Positions 1 to 8,601 are shown, counted from the stretch's first letter. The stretch is DNA of 29,528 bases from Clostridia bacterium (GCA_017620455.1 JAFZQK010000001.1:1-29528); one strand, 5' to 3'. Translations and numbers: made by a program. Notes: generated from the letters alone by a model not told the origin.

Positions 1-10
1 CGCAAGGAAA

Positions 11-54
11 GCATTTTTGCTCTCGCAGGGCATGCTCTGCGAAAGCAAAAATGC
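11..54. repeat. Long hairpin, possible intergenic repeat (part 1)
   Basis: Positions 11-21 (gcatttttgct) pair perfectly with 44-54. After a 2x2 internal loop, 24-28 (cgcag) pair with 37-41 (ctgcg), leaving an 8-nt loop. This is a near-palindromic structure with no coding content. It sits beside a second hairpin at 91-115, so the two may be parts of one mobile intergenic repeat. No second copy was seen in the window, so the repeat status is inferred. Confidence 0.4.
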
Positions 55-90
55 TCCTCGCAGCGCACAGGTCGCTGCTGCGGATTCCAC

Positions 91-115
91 TTGGAGGGGC
101 TTTGGGCCCCTCCAA
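91..115. repeat. GC-rich hairpin, possible intergenic repeat (part 2)
   Basis: Positions 91-100 (ttggaggggc) and 106-115 (gcccctccaa) form a perfect 10-bp stem with a 5-nt loop. No U-tract follows on either strand, so it is not a standard terminator. Together with the hairpin at 11-54 it makes up most of the first 130 bases, which carry no credible gene. Confidence 0.4.
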
Positions 116-190
116 ACCACCCCGGGGTTCTTCGATTTCCCGGTATTCACTGCAGCTCATTCTTCTATGAGAACCAATATCCTTGCAAAC

Positions 191-230
191 AAAGAGGATG
201 TTGCAGATTGGCTTCTGCAACATCCCCTTT
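191..230 (-). terminator. Rho-independent terminator of the 246-1265 gene
   Basis: The stem 196-206/215-225 is 11 bp and perfect, and extends past one mismatch to 191-194/227-230. The loop is 8 nt. It lies 16 nt past the stop of the minus-strand gene. Read on the minus strand, the stem is followed by TCTTTGTTTG, a moderate U-rich tail. The near-symmetric arms could also stop plus-strand transcripts. Confidence 0.6.
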
Positions 231-245
231 GATTCCGAAGCGGGA

Positions 246-1265
246 TCAGACGTCGCCCAGCACGGAGCGGTTCACCTGCTCGGCCACGGCGGTCAGGTCC
301 AGGCCGTCCGGATCCGTGGTATACACGGACAGGGAGTATACCAGCCCCGAGGGCGCGTCGAACCACTGGCACAGCTCCACGAAATCCTCGCTGCCGGTCT
401 GGGCCAGGCCGAGGGTGCCGGGGCAGCCCTGGATGCTGACGGCCTCTTCCTGTTCCCAGGCGAGATAGATGCCGGAGATATCCTGCATTTCGCCGTCGTC
501 CCGATCCACGGGCAGGATGCGGGCGCAGTATTCATCCCCGTCCAGGGTGAACTGCATTTCCGCCAGGCCCATATCGGGCAGATAGCGGTAGATCACTTGC
601 TCCGCGCCTTCCGGCACATAGAAGGAGATGCAGGAAGCGCTCGTCAGCTCCTCCGCCGTCAGGTCCAGCCAGGGGTTGGCCAGGCCCGCGGCGTTTTCCA
701 TCGCATAGCCCACGAAGCCGGTTTCGTTCTTTTCGCTGCACAGGAACCAGTTGTCCAGCTCGGCGGGCGGGTCCTCCCGGTCCATGACGTGGGCCCAGAA
801 GAGCAGTTCCTCGCTGAAAATGCTCACGGGGGTGCCGGGAGCGTACAAAAGCATTTCGTCCCCTTCGGTGAGGCCGTACACCTCGTCCACGGTGACGTAG
901 CGCACGCCGTCCTCGATGGCCTCGGGCACCTGGCCTTCGGTCAGGGTCAGGGCGTCCACCCGGATCTTCACGGCGTTGTTTTCCGCCTCTCCCGCATAGG
1001 AGAACCGCCCTTCGAACAGGCAGCCGTAGATCGTGCCGTTGGGATAGTCTTCGCCGGTTTCGCCCAGCTCGCCGTCGTGGAATTCGCCGGTGAAGGAGCC
1101 GTCCGCCTCCACGTGCAGATCCGTGGACCAGCCGCCCACGCCGCTTAAAAAGCTCCATTCCATCTGGGACATCTCTTCAAAAACCGTTTCTTCCTCCTCG
1201 GCCCATACGCCGGCGGCGGACAGGACCAGCATCAGGCTCAGCAGCCATACCATCGCTTTTTTCAT
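246..1265 (-). CDS. Secreted acidic two-domain protein of unknown function
   Basis: 339 aa. Residues 1-22 form a Sec signal peptide (MKK, a hydrophobic core, VWA before a run of glutamates). There is no lipobox cysteine, so it is probably released or held non-covalently. Residues 30-150 resemble a beta-rich domain found in Clostridia secreted proteins (pattern GGWSTDL, ADGSFTGEFHD, YPNGT). The C-terminal 130 residues hold a second recurrent pattern (MQFTLDG, DISGIYLAW, WFDAPSG, YSLSVY, AEQVN). Neither has a function I can name. The start is supported by AAAGGAGA at 1272-1279. It is divergent from the YkuD-type gene, sharing a 216-bp promoter region. Role at the cell surface is inferred. Confidence 0.8.
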   Translation of the reverse strand: MKKAMVWLLSLMLVLSAAGVWAEEEETVFEEMSQMEWSFLSGVGGWSTDLHVEADGSFTGEFHDGELGETGEDYPNGTIYGCLFEGRFSYAGEAENNAVKIRVDALTLTEGQVPEAIEDGVRYVTVDEVYGLTEGDEMLLYAPGTPVSIFSEELLFWAHVMDREDPPAELDNWFLCSEKNETGFVGYAMENAAGLANPWLDLTAEELTSASCISFYVPEGAEQVIYRYLPDMGLAEMQFTLDGDEYCARILPVDRDDGEMQDISGIYLAWEQEEAVSIQGCPGTLGLAQTGSEDFVELCQWFDAPSGLVYSLSVYTTDPDGLDLTAVAEQVNRSVLGDV

Positions 1266-1401
1266 TTGAATTTCTCCTTTCCCGGAAGGGCGTTTTGCCG
1301 CGCCTTCCTATGAATATACGCAGCGGCGGGGGCGTTTTGTTCCTGAAAGTGAAAATTTTTTTCCGGGGAGAGGAAAGAACGGGCGATCCGGGCTTTTTTT
1401 C

Positions 1402-1430
1402 TTGTCTGTCGGGCGGATTTCCTGTATAAT
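1402..1430 (+). promoter_or_regulatory. Sigma-A-type promoter for the YkuD-type gene
   Basis: TTGTCT at 1402-1407, a 17-nt spacer, and TATAAT at 1425-1430. The predicted transcription start is about 45 nt before the ATG at 1482. A strong AAGGAGG at 1466-1472 follows. Confidence 0.65.
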
Positions 1431-1481
1431 AACGGGGAAGAGGATACCCAATCGGAATCAGATGCAAGGAGGATCACGGCA

Positions 1482-2216
1482 ATGAAAAAAACGATGCTGT
1501 TTCTGCTGGCCCTTTTGCTGCTGCTGACCGGCGCGGCCTTCGCGGAGGAGGACGGCGGCCTGTACGCCGCCGCGCAGGCGCCCGCTCCGTCCCCCGAATG
1601 GGTGACGGCGCTGCCTGCCGCCCAGGATGCGGCGGTGACCCAGCTTTTCGTGGTGGCCGGCATCGGGCAGGACCTGACCACCGCCTCCATATCCATGCAC
1701 CAGCGGGACGAAAACGGCCAATGGATCCAGATCCTGTCCACCCCCGGCTTTGTGGGGAAGCGGGGCCTGTGCCCGGACGCGGACCACAAGGAGGGCTGCG
1801 CCCAGACGCCCATCGGGGTGTATCATTTCAATAAGGCCTTCGGCATCGCCCCGGACCCCGGCTGCGCCATCCCCTATATCCAGGCGGACGACAATACCTA
1901 CTGGTCCGGCGATCCGGACCGGCAGTACAATCAGATGGTGGATATCCGGGACGTGCCGGACCTGGTGATGGACGACAGTGAGCACATCATGGATTATCTG
2001 TACCAGTATCAGTACTGCCTGAATATCTCCTTCAACGAGGAGGGCGCCCCCGGCCGGGGCTCGGCCATTTTCCTGCACTGCTTCGGCCCCCTGAAGCCCT
2101 GGACCGGCGGCTGCGTGGCGATCCCGGAGTACGCGATGATTCGGGTGATGCGTTCGGTGCAGCCGGACTGCGTCGTGGTGATCGACACCCTGGAGGCCCT
2201 GGGCGGCAGCCTATAA
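1482..2216 (+). CDS. Secreted L,D-transpeptidase-like (YkuD-fold) protein
   Basis: 244 aa with a signal peptide (residues 1-21, cut before EEDGG). The YkuD catalytic region is near the C-terminus: FLH at 197-199 and TGGCV with the likely nucleophile Cys211, matching the family pattern of a His followed 10-17 residues later by (S/T)xGC. Family members make or edit 3-3 peptidoglycan cross-links, attach proteins to the wall, or act as related acyl hydrolases. The motif is TGGC rather than SHGC, so it belongs to a divergent branch and its substrate is uncertain. No LysM or SH3 targeting domain is visible. It has its own promoter and terminator, hence is monocistronic. Confidence 0.82.
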   Translation: MKKTMLFLLALLLLLTGAAFAEEDGGLYAAAQAPAPSPEWVTALPAAQDAAVTQLFVVAGIGQDLTTASISMHQRDENGQWIQILSTPGFVGKRGLCPDADHKEGCAQTPIGVYHFNKAFGIAPDPGCAIPYIQADDNTYWSGDPDRQYNQMVDIRDVPDLVMDDSEHIMDYLYQYQYCLNISFNEEGAPGRGSAIFLHCFGPLKPWTGGCVAIPEYAMIRVMRSVQPDCVVVIDTLEALGGSL

Positions 2217-2243
2217 GAACGCTGACACCTCATCAGTCACCTC

Positions 2244-2273
2244 AAAAGGCTTCCCCATCCGGGAAGCCTTTTT
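2244..2273 (+). terminator. Rho-independent terminator after the YkuD-type gene
   Basis: A perfect 12-bp stem (AAAAGGCTTCCC at 2244-2255 with 2261-2272), a 5-nt loop, and a run of five T at 2269-2273. It lies 27 nt past the stop codon. Confidence 0.9.
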
Positions 2274-2333
2274 GATGCGCTTCTCATTTCTTGCGTATAT
2301 CTGCCCGGAAGCGGATTTCTGCTCATGAATTGC

Positions 2334-2362
2334 TTGACGGGAAACGTATTTTCAGATACAAT
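2334..2362 (+). promoter_or_regulatory. Sigma-A promoter for the giant surface protein
   Basis: TTGACG at 2334-2339, a 17-nt spacer, and TACAAT at 2357-2362. Predicted transcription starts about 55 nt before the ATG at 2424. The ribosome binding site GGGGAGG is at 2410-2416. Confidence 0.8.
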
Positions 2363-2423
2363 GTATTTGACAGAATATCGTTTCAAACCCATACCAACCG
2401 CATAAAAAAGGGGAGGAAAAATC

Positions 2424-5400
2424 ATGAATCGAACGCGAATCCGCCTGGCGGCGCTGACGCTGGCGCTGGTGATGCTGCTGGGCATGGCCCCCGCGGCGCA
2501 GGCCATCATGATGGACCCCACGGATACCGTATGTATGTACGGCGGGGATCATCAGTGGATGGACTGGGTAACGGACCCGGAGCCCGGGTGTATCACGGAG
2601 GGGAGGAAGACCCGCTACTGCGGCGTCTGCCAATACCAGCAGACCGAGACGATCCCCGCCCTGGGCCATGATTTTAGGGACGACTGGTCCGTCATGAACG
2701 AGCCCGGGTGCGAGACCGACGGCATGGCGATCCGGTTCTGCCACCGCTGCCAGCAGGAGGAGACCCGCTCCATCCCCGCCCTGGGCCACGACTGGGACGG
2801 CGGCAAAGTGACCAAGGAAACCAGCTGCCGGGAGAACGGCATCATCACCTATACCTGCAACCGCTGCGGGGCAACCAAGACCGAGTACATCCCCTTGGGC
2901 CCCCACGAATGGGAGCTGCGCTATACCGAAGCGCCCACCTGCACCGAGGGCGGCTTTGAGCTGTACGGCTGCAAGCACTGCAACGCCGATAAAACCGTCG
3001 ATCTGGGCCCCCTGGGCCACGACTGGGACGGCGGCAAAGTGACCAAGGAGCCCACGGTGGACGCCGAGGGCGTCAGGACCTATACCTGCAAACGCGATCC
3101 CAGCCACACCAAAACCGAATCCATCCCCAAGCTGAACCCCCCGCCGCCGACCAACCCGCCGCCGACCAATCCGCCGCCGGTGACCGATCCCCCCACCCAT
3201 GAGCACAAATGGGGCGATTGGTTCGTGGAGGAGAAGGGCACCTGCGTGAAGAAGGCGCTGCTGCGCCGCGTCTGCTCCTGCGGGGCGGAGGAATACAAAT
3301 ACGGCGATTACGGCGATCACGTGTGGGGCGAATGGCACACCGTGAAGGAGCCCACCTACACCCAGCCCGGCACCGAGGAGCGCATCTGCAAGATCGAAAG
3401 CAGCCACCGGGAGGAACGGGAAATCCCGCCCACCGGCGGCGGCGCGAACGCCGTCAGCATCCGCGTGGTGGAGGAGGGCTCGGGCAAGGATCTGCCCGGC
3501 GCTTACGTGCAGCTGCGGAACGGGGACGGCAGCGTGATCGACGAATGGACTTCCAGCGGCGCCGCCCGCATCATCGGCGGGCTGGAGGACGGCACGTACA
3601 CCGTGGAGGAAACGTCCGCGCCGGAGGGATATTCCGCCCCGGCCGCCTTCTCCTTCGCCGTGGGGGACGGCATCGCCACTACCGGCCCCATCGGGCAAAG
3701 CGGCGATCTGCTGCTCATCAATTCCAAAAAGCCCGTCAAGGCCGAGCTGACCATCTTCCTGGAAGCGCAGGATTACGACACGGAAGTGCCCAAAACGGAA
3801 TTCCGGGAGGGCGAGTCCGTGTGGTTCTACGGCTACGTGGTGAACACCGGCACCGTGGATCTGGAGCTGCGGGACTGCGTGATGGACATCTCCGGTGTAT
3901 GGCACTGGAACGGAGCCACGGAGGATACCCAAGACGGCATCGTGCTGAAGCCCGGCGAAAAATATGAAGGCAACGCCTATTGGTTCATCAGCACCAACTA
4001 CAAACCCGTCAGCGCCGCCGACGTGGCCCCCGGCACGGAGACCGCCGAGCTCTACGGCACCATCACCTACAGCGTGCAGGTGCCCGGCTATAAGCCCGGC
4101 ACCGACGAAGTGCTGTGCACCGCCGCGGCGAGCAGCACCATCGGCGTGCTGAAGGACGAAAACGCGCTCAAGCCCAGCCTGCTTTTCGCAGATTCCTGGG
4201 CGGCGGACGCCGGCGTGGGCAAGCGCTATGTGGGCGCCGTCGTGAACGTGGATCATACCCTGACCAACACCGGCAACTGCGATCTCTACCTGCCCGGCAT
4301 GGATGGCCTCGGGGATTCCATCGACGCGCCCCATCCAAAGGGAGACGGGGAGCTGTCGGACTGCTATCGCCTGGCCCCCGGGGAAAGCCTGACGGTGCAT
4401 AATTATCACCGTTATGTTAAAGAGAGCGAAGTAGAAAAGGGCGCGCTTTATCGTAATGGTTTTTCGAACACCTATACCGCAAAATACATGAACGAGAACG
4501 GAGAAAAAAAATACATTGACTCCAACTCCTTCGAAGAAAACATCCCCCTCACCTATCCCGACGGCACAACCCCGGAAGAAAAGAAGCCCCAGCTGACATT
4601 GACCTTCCTGTACGACGACCCGGCCAAGGAAGTGTACGACCCGGATGATGAAGCATGGGCGTGTTTTTCCCTGGCGAATACCGGCAACGTGCCGCTGAAA
4701 GCAGTGGCGCATTTCACTTCCGACGGTGTGGTAGAATGTGACTACGACGAATTTTTCTTTAAACCCGGCGGTTCTGTAACAGAAGAAGGCTGGGGCTGGT
4801 CCAAGATTCAAAAAGGCATTACCCCCGGCACGGAAACCGAAGACCTGCTGGGTACCGTGACCATTCATTTCTACTACAAAGGCCTTGACCCGGATACCGG
4901 GGAAGAGCTCTGCCGCACCCAGACCATCACCCGCACCTGGAAGGTGGCCAAGCCCGGGCCCAAGCCCTGGCCCATCCCCGAGGAAAGCGGCATCACCGTC
5001 ACCGTGCAGGTTTCTCCCGGCTATGAATCCAGCGATCCGGCGGGCTACCAGCTGGGCGAAAAGTACGGCTTGGACACCACCATAACCAACACGGGGAAGG
5101 TGGCCATTCCCGCCCATGGGATCACCCGCTATGACCCCTACGACGGATACACAGATACAAAGTTTCCAACGGCTTTCATGCCCGGAGAAACGGTTGGGTG
5201 CAATCCCGGCGGGTGGAACAAAGGAACAATCACCGAGGAGGACGTGGCGCGCGGGTATATCTACTTCCCGCCCGTCCAGCATACCTGGACCGACCCGGAC
5301 AGCGGCAATGAAAAAACCGCATACTCCAACGACCTGACGCTGAAGGTGATCAGCAAAACCGGCCTGGTGCTGGAAAAGCAGCTGCGGACGGCCCCCGGGC

Positions 5401-7247
5401 CCCTGGGCTATTTCCAGGCCGGCGACAAGCTGGAATGGCGGCTGACCATCAAGAATAACAGCAACGAGCCCGTGCGGAACGTGGTCGTCACCGATCAGGG
5501 CGAAACCGTGGGCACCTTTGCGGAGATCGCCCCCGGCGAGGAGTACATCATCAACCCGACGCCCTATACGGTGACGGAATACGACGTGGGCGTGGGCGAA
5601 GTGAGCAATTACTTCACCGTCACCGGCACGGACCTGCAGGGCGCGGAGCACACCTGGACCAGCGCGCCCGTCACCGCCCCGTGCAATAAGTTCAGCCCCG
5701 TGCCGCCGCCCGTGCCCCCCACCTTCCCCGAAAAGGGCGAAACGGAGGAGCCCAAGGAGGATCCCGGCGATCCCATGGGCCCCATCCACGAGCTGAAGGT
5801 GGGCGCGGCCGTGCGCAAGGAAGAGGACGGCGGCCCCCTGAACGGCAGCTATTACGAATTGGATGAAGAAGTCAAATTCGTGATCTTCGTGAAGAACACC
5901 GGCGAAGTGCCGCTGGAGAACGTCACCGTGTACGACAGCCTGAACGGCTTCGTGCCCATCGGCACCGCCGCCAGCATCGCCCCGAACGCGGAAGTGCCCT
6001 TCAATTTCTCCCATAAGGTGACCCAGCCCGATATCGACGGCATCTGGATCATCAACAGCGCCTCCGTCACCTATGAATTCGACGGCGGCAAGCCCGGCAC
6101 GCCCCAGAAGAGCAACGAAGTGAAGGTGAAGGCCGGGGATAAGGAGAACAACACCACCGGCGGCGGCGGACACGTGGATCCCCTGCCGCCTCCCACCACC
6201 CCCGGCGGCGATCCCCTGGTGCCCGTCACCACCCCGGACGGCACCCCCGTCACCACCCCGGACGGCACGCCCATCGTGGCGCCTCCCGGCACGGTGCCGG
6301 TGCTGGATCCCGACGGCGTGGTCGTCACCACCCCGGACGGCGATCCCATCCTGATGCTGCCGGACGGCACGTACTTCATCGTGGGCCCGGACGGCACCAT
6401 CATCAAGACCGATAAGGACGGCAATCCCCTCTACGACGGAAGCAAACCGGACTTCAACGGCAAGACCCGGAGCTGCGAGCTGCGGCTGAACAGCCTGGGC
6501 GACAGCGAAGCGGATTACACCCTGCACGCCTGCAGCGAGCACGCCGGCGCGGCCAAGGACGCCGAGGCCGCGGGCCTGGCGGGCAACTGGGCCGGCGCGG
6601 CGGAGATCTGGCGCGGCGAAGTGGAGAAGCTGTACGAGAAATTCTACGAGGCCGCCGACGACGCGGCGAAGGCCGCCCTGGTGCAGGAGCGCGCGGCGTT
6701 CCTGGCCTATGTGGACGCCTGGCGCGCCCTGGCCGGCGATGAAGCCGCCGCGGAAACGCTGCGCCTCAAGTGCGCCGATATGTGCTGCATCCTCCACACC
6801 CTGCCCGCCGAGCTGCCCGGCAGCATCGTGGGCAGCCACAGGGAAGTGATCAACGGCGAAGCCTGCGACGTATCCGCCCGGGAGATCGGGGCCCTGAAGG
6901 GCGCTGACAGCAAGGTGACCGAGCGGTACGCCGGCGGCGAAGCGCGGGCCCTCAAGGACGTGCGCGCCATGCTGGCCGAGGCGAAGACCCACAGCTACGA
7001 CGAGGTGTTCTACCGCGGCCAGCGCGCCTGGCAGATCGCCCTGGACGCCGCCGCCAACACCGCGTATAAGAACGCGGACCGGGAGACGCGCAAGAAGATC
7101 ATCGCCTGGCGCACGGCGCTAGATACCCTTTACGCCGCCGAACAGCCGCTGCTGGAGCTGATCTATCCCAGCGGGAACGCCACCGTGCAGGAGACGCTGA
7201 TGAACCTGTACAAGGACGCCGCCTTCGACGCCCTAAAGCTGAAATAA
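2424..7247 (+). CDS. Giant secreted multidomain protein (Cys-pair repeats, SpaA-like, DUF11-like, helical C-terminus)
   Basis: 1,607 aa. Residues 1-27 are a signal peptide ending AAQA. Residues 40-235 and 260-336 carry about seven repeats of roughly 40 aa with CxxC pairs and LGHDW or IPALGH signatures, split by a Pro/Asn/Thr linker (238-261). Residues 343-436 are a SpaA/prealbumin-like domain (DLPGAYVQLRNGDG, GTYTVEETSAPEGY). Residues 440-1090 form five Ig-like units with NTG motifs, of CARDB/DUF11 type. Then come a proline linker, another DUF11-like domain (1123-1240), a TPDG-repeat linker (1250-1345) and a helical domain (1346-1607), loosely like LprI (ERAAFLAYVDA, GQRAWQIALD). No LPxTG, C-terminal membrane segment, SLH or GW module is seen. 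Likely an exported adhesin or matrix protein; anchoring is unknown. Confidence 0.85.
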   Translation: MNRTRIRLAALTLALVMLLGMAPAAQAIMMDPTDTVCMYGGDHQWMDWVTDPEPGCITEGRKTRYCGVCQYQQTETIPALGHDFRDDWSVMNEPGCETDGMAIRFCHRCQQEETRSIPALGHDWDGGKVTKETSCRENGIITYTCNRCGATKTEYIPLGPHEWELRYTEAPTCTEGGFELYGCKHCNADKTVDLGPLGHDWDGGKVTKEPTVDAEGVRTYTCKRDPSHTKTESIPKLNPPPPTNPPPTNPPPVTDPPTHEHKWGDWFVEEKGTCVKKALLRRVCSCGAEEYKYGDYGDHVWGEWHTVKEPTYTQPGTEERICKIESSHREEREIPPTGGGANAVSIRVVEEGSGKDLPGAYVQLRNGDGSVIDEWTSSGAARIIGGLEDGTYTVEETSAPEGYSAPAAFSFAVGDGIATTGPIGQSGDLLLINSKKPVKAELTIFLEAQDYDTEVPKTEFREGESVWFYGYVVNTGTVDLELRDCVMDISGVWHWNGATEDTQDGIVLKPGEKYEGNAYWFISTNYKPVSAADVAPGTETAELYGTITYSVQVPGYKPGTDEVLCTAAASSTIGVLKDENALKPSLLFADSWAADAGVGKRYVGAVVNVDHTLTNTGNCDLYLPGMDGLGDSIDAPHPKGDGELSDCYRLAPGESLTVHNYHRYVKESEVEKGALYRNGFSNTYTAKYMNENGEKKYIDSNSFEENIPLTYPDGTTPEEKKPQLTLTFLYDDPAKEVYDPDDEAWACFSLANTGNVPLKAVAHFTSDGVVECDYDEFFFKPGGSVTEEGWGWSKIQKGITPGTETEDLLGTVTIHFYYKGLDPDTGEELCRTQTITRTWKVAKPGPKPWPIPEESGITVTVQVSPGYESSDPAGYQLGEKYGLDTTITNTGKVAIPAHGITRYDPYDGYTDTKFPTAFMPGETVGCNPGGWNKGTITEEDVARGYIYFPPVQHTWTDPDSGNEKTAYSNDLTLKVISKTGLVLEKQLRTAPGPLGYFQAGDKLEWRLTIKNNSNEPVRNVVVTDQGETVGTFAEIAPGEEYIINPTPYTVTEYDVGVGEVSNYFTVTGTDLQGAEHTWTSAPVTAPCNKFSPVPPPVPPTFPEKGETEEPKEDPGDPMGPIHELKVGAAVRKEEDGGPLNGSYYELDEEVKFVIFVKNTGEVPLENVTVYDSLNGFVPIGTAASIAPNAEVPFNFSHKVTQPDIDGIWIINSASVTYEFDGGKPGTPQKSNEVKVKAGDKENNTTGGGGHVDPLPPPTTPGGDPLVPVTTPDGTPVTTPDGTPIVAPPGTVPVLDPDGVVVTTPDGDPILMLPDGTYFIVGPDGTIIKTDKDGNPLYDGSKPDFNGKTRSCELRLNSLGDSEADYTLHACSEHAGAAKDAEAAGLAGNWAGAAEIWRGEVEKLYEKFYEAADDAAKAALVQERAAFLAYVDAWRALAGDEAAAETLRLKCADMCCILHTLPAELPGSIVGSHREVINGEACDVSAREIGALKGADSKVTERYAGGEARALKDVRAMLAEAKTHSYDEVFYRGQRAWQIALDAAANTAYKNADRETRKKIIAWRTALDTLYAAEQPLLELIYPSGNATVQETLMNLYKDAAFDALKLK
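2779..2818 (+). repeat. 40-nt exact repeat, copy 1 (inside the giant gene)
   Basis: Identical to 3010-3049, with an offset of 231 nt (77 codons, in frame). It encodes the LGHDWDGGKVTKE segment of the Cys-pair repeats. Synonymous positions are identical too, which points to recent duplication or gene conversion. Confidence 0.85.
3010..3049 (+). repeat. 40-nt exact repeat, copy 2 (inside the giant gene)
   Basis: Second copy of the 2779-2818 sequence, in the same reading frame. It is a possible site for in-frame deletion or expansion of a 77-codon unit. Confidence 0.85.
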
Positions 7248-7270
7248 CAAAACCAACGGACAAAACCAAC

Positions 7271-7300
7271 GGCCGCCGGCACACGCCGGCGGCCATTTTT
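7271..7300 (+). terminator. Rho-independent terminator of the giant gene
   Basis: A perfect 10-bp GC stem (GGCCGCCGGC at 7271-7280 with 7285-7294), ACAC loop, then ATTTTT. It begins 23 nt past the stop. Just before it, caaaaccaacgg occurs twice (7248-7259 and 7261-7272). Confidence 0.93.
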
Positions 7301-7354
7301 GCGCTATACGATCGTTTCGGCATTTTATCTGATGAAAAAAAAGAACAGATGGTA

Positions 7355-7360
7355 TATAAT
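7355..7360 (+). promoter_or_regulatory. -10 element of the MFS gene promoter
   Basis: TATAAT at 7355-7360 with no good -35 (atgaaa at the 17-nt position). Transcription would begin near 7367. That places the in-frame ATG at 7366 at or before the transcript start, and favours the GTG at 7402, which has a ribosome binding site. Confidence 0.5.
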
Positions 7361-7401
7361 TCAAAATGCAGCCGGAAGAACATGAAGGGGGAAAGACCGC
7401 C

Positions 7402-8601
7402 GTGGGAAAGAATTACCAAAGGACGTTAAAAGCCTGCTACCTGGGCTTCATCACCCAGGCCATCGCGGCGAATTTTGCGCCGCTGCTGTTTCTGAAATTC
7501 CATGCGGATTACGGCATCTCCCTGGGCAGGATCGCCCTGATCTCCACCGCCTTCTACTTCACGCAGCTGGTGGTGGATGTGTTCTGCGCCCGGTTTGTGG
7601 ACAGGATCGGCTATCGAAAGAGCGTCGTCGCCTCGGAGGTGGCGTCCGTCCTGGGGCTGGTCGGGCTGGCTTTCATCCCCGATCTGTGCGCCGAACCCTT
7701 TGCGGGCATCATCGCCTGCGTGATCGTGTACGCCATCGGCAGCGGGCTGATCGAGGTGCTGTGCAGCCCCATTGTGGAAGCCTGCCCCTTCGACCATAAG
7801 GAAGCGGTCATGAGCCTGCTGCATTCGTTCTACTGTTGGGGATCGGTGGGCGTGATCCTTCTGTCCTCCCTGTTTTTCACAGCCTTCGGCATCGGCAGCT
7901 GGCGCATCCTTGCCTGTGTTTGGGCGCTGATCCCGCTGTACAACATCTTTAACTTTGCCACGTGCCCGATCGAGCACCTGACGGAAGACGGCAGGGGAAT
8001 GACCATCGGGCAGCTATTCAGGAAGCCGCTGTTCTGGGTGGCGATTCTGCTGATGGTCTGCGCAGGAGCGTCGGAAATGTCCATGGCGCAGTGGGCTTCG
8101 GCCTATACGGAGGCGGCGCTGGGCTTTTCAAAATCCGTAGGCGACCTGATCGGCCCCTGCATGTTTGCGGTCACCATGGGCGTCAGCCGGGTGATTTACG
8201 GGAAATACGGCGCGAAGATCACGCTGAACCGGTATATGATCGCCTCCGGGATCCTGTGCCTGTGCTGCTATCTGCTTTCGTCCCTGTCTTCCAGCCCTGT
8301 TCTGGGCTTGATCGGCTGCGTTTTCTGCGGGTTTTCCGTGGGCATCATGTGGCCCGGCACCATCAGCATCACGTCGCCCCGCCTGCCCCAGGGCGGCACC
8401 GCGCTGTTCGCTTTTCTTGCCATGGCCGGCGATTTGGGCGGCGCGTTCGGGCCGAGCCTGGTGGGCGCCGTTTCCCAACAGGCCGGCGACAGCCTGCAAT
8501 CCGGCATGCTGGCCGGGAGCGTATTCCCGCTGGTGCTGATCGTTTCGCTGCTGCTGCTCGGCAGGAGCGCCGCAAAAAAGCAGGCCGCGCAGAAAAACTG
8601 A
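7402..8601 (+). CDS. Major facilitator superfamily transporter
   Basis: 399 aa, a typical MFS length, with about twelve hydrophobic segments and little hydrophilic sequence. The loop after the second segment has the family pattern in the form DRIGYRKS. The two halves are joined by a cytoplasmic loop around EHLTEDGRGMTIGQLFRKP. The look (SPRLPQGGTALFAFLAMAGDLGGAFGP written in short: late GGTALF and DLGGAFGP motifs) is that of the FucP/sugar-type or related MFS branch; the substrate cannot be told. GTG at 7402 is chosen because GGGGGAA (7387-7393) sits 8 nt upstream. The in-frame ATG at 7366 has no ribosome binding site and lies at the predicted transcription start. Single gene between a terminator and the next regulator. 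Confidence 0.85.
   Translation: MGKNYQRTLKACYLGFITQAIAANFAPLLFLKFHADYGISLGRIALISTAFYFTQLVVDVFCARFVDRIGYRKSVVASEVASVLGLVGLAFIPDLCAEPFAGIIACVIVYAIGSGLIEVLCSPIVEACPFDHKEAVMSLLHSFYCWGSVGVILLSSLFFTAFGIGSWRILACVWALIPLYNIFNFATCPIEHLTEDGRGMTIGQLFRKPLFWVAILLMVCAGASEMSMAQWASAYTEAALGFSKSVGDLIGPCMFAVTMGVSRVIYGKYGAKITLNRYMIASGILCLCCYLLSSLSSSPVLGLIGCVFCGFSVGIMWPGTISITSPRLPQGGTALFAFLAMAGDLGGAFGPSLVGAVSQQAGDSLQSGMLAGSVFPLVLIVSLLLLGRSAAKKQAAQKN

Noticed and set aside
6223..6345. CRISPR-like or tandem DNA repeat (gtcaccaccccggacgg copies)
   Set aside because: The copies are in-frame coding repeats for TTPDG in a protein linker, irregularly spaced.
2352..6992. A 1,546-codon open frame antisense to the giant gene
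   Set aside because: It is in the frame whose stops correspond to sense codons TTA, CTA and TCA, which this GC-rich gene avoids. Its product is low-complexity, has no signal peptide, and has no ribosome binding site or family resemblance.
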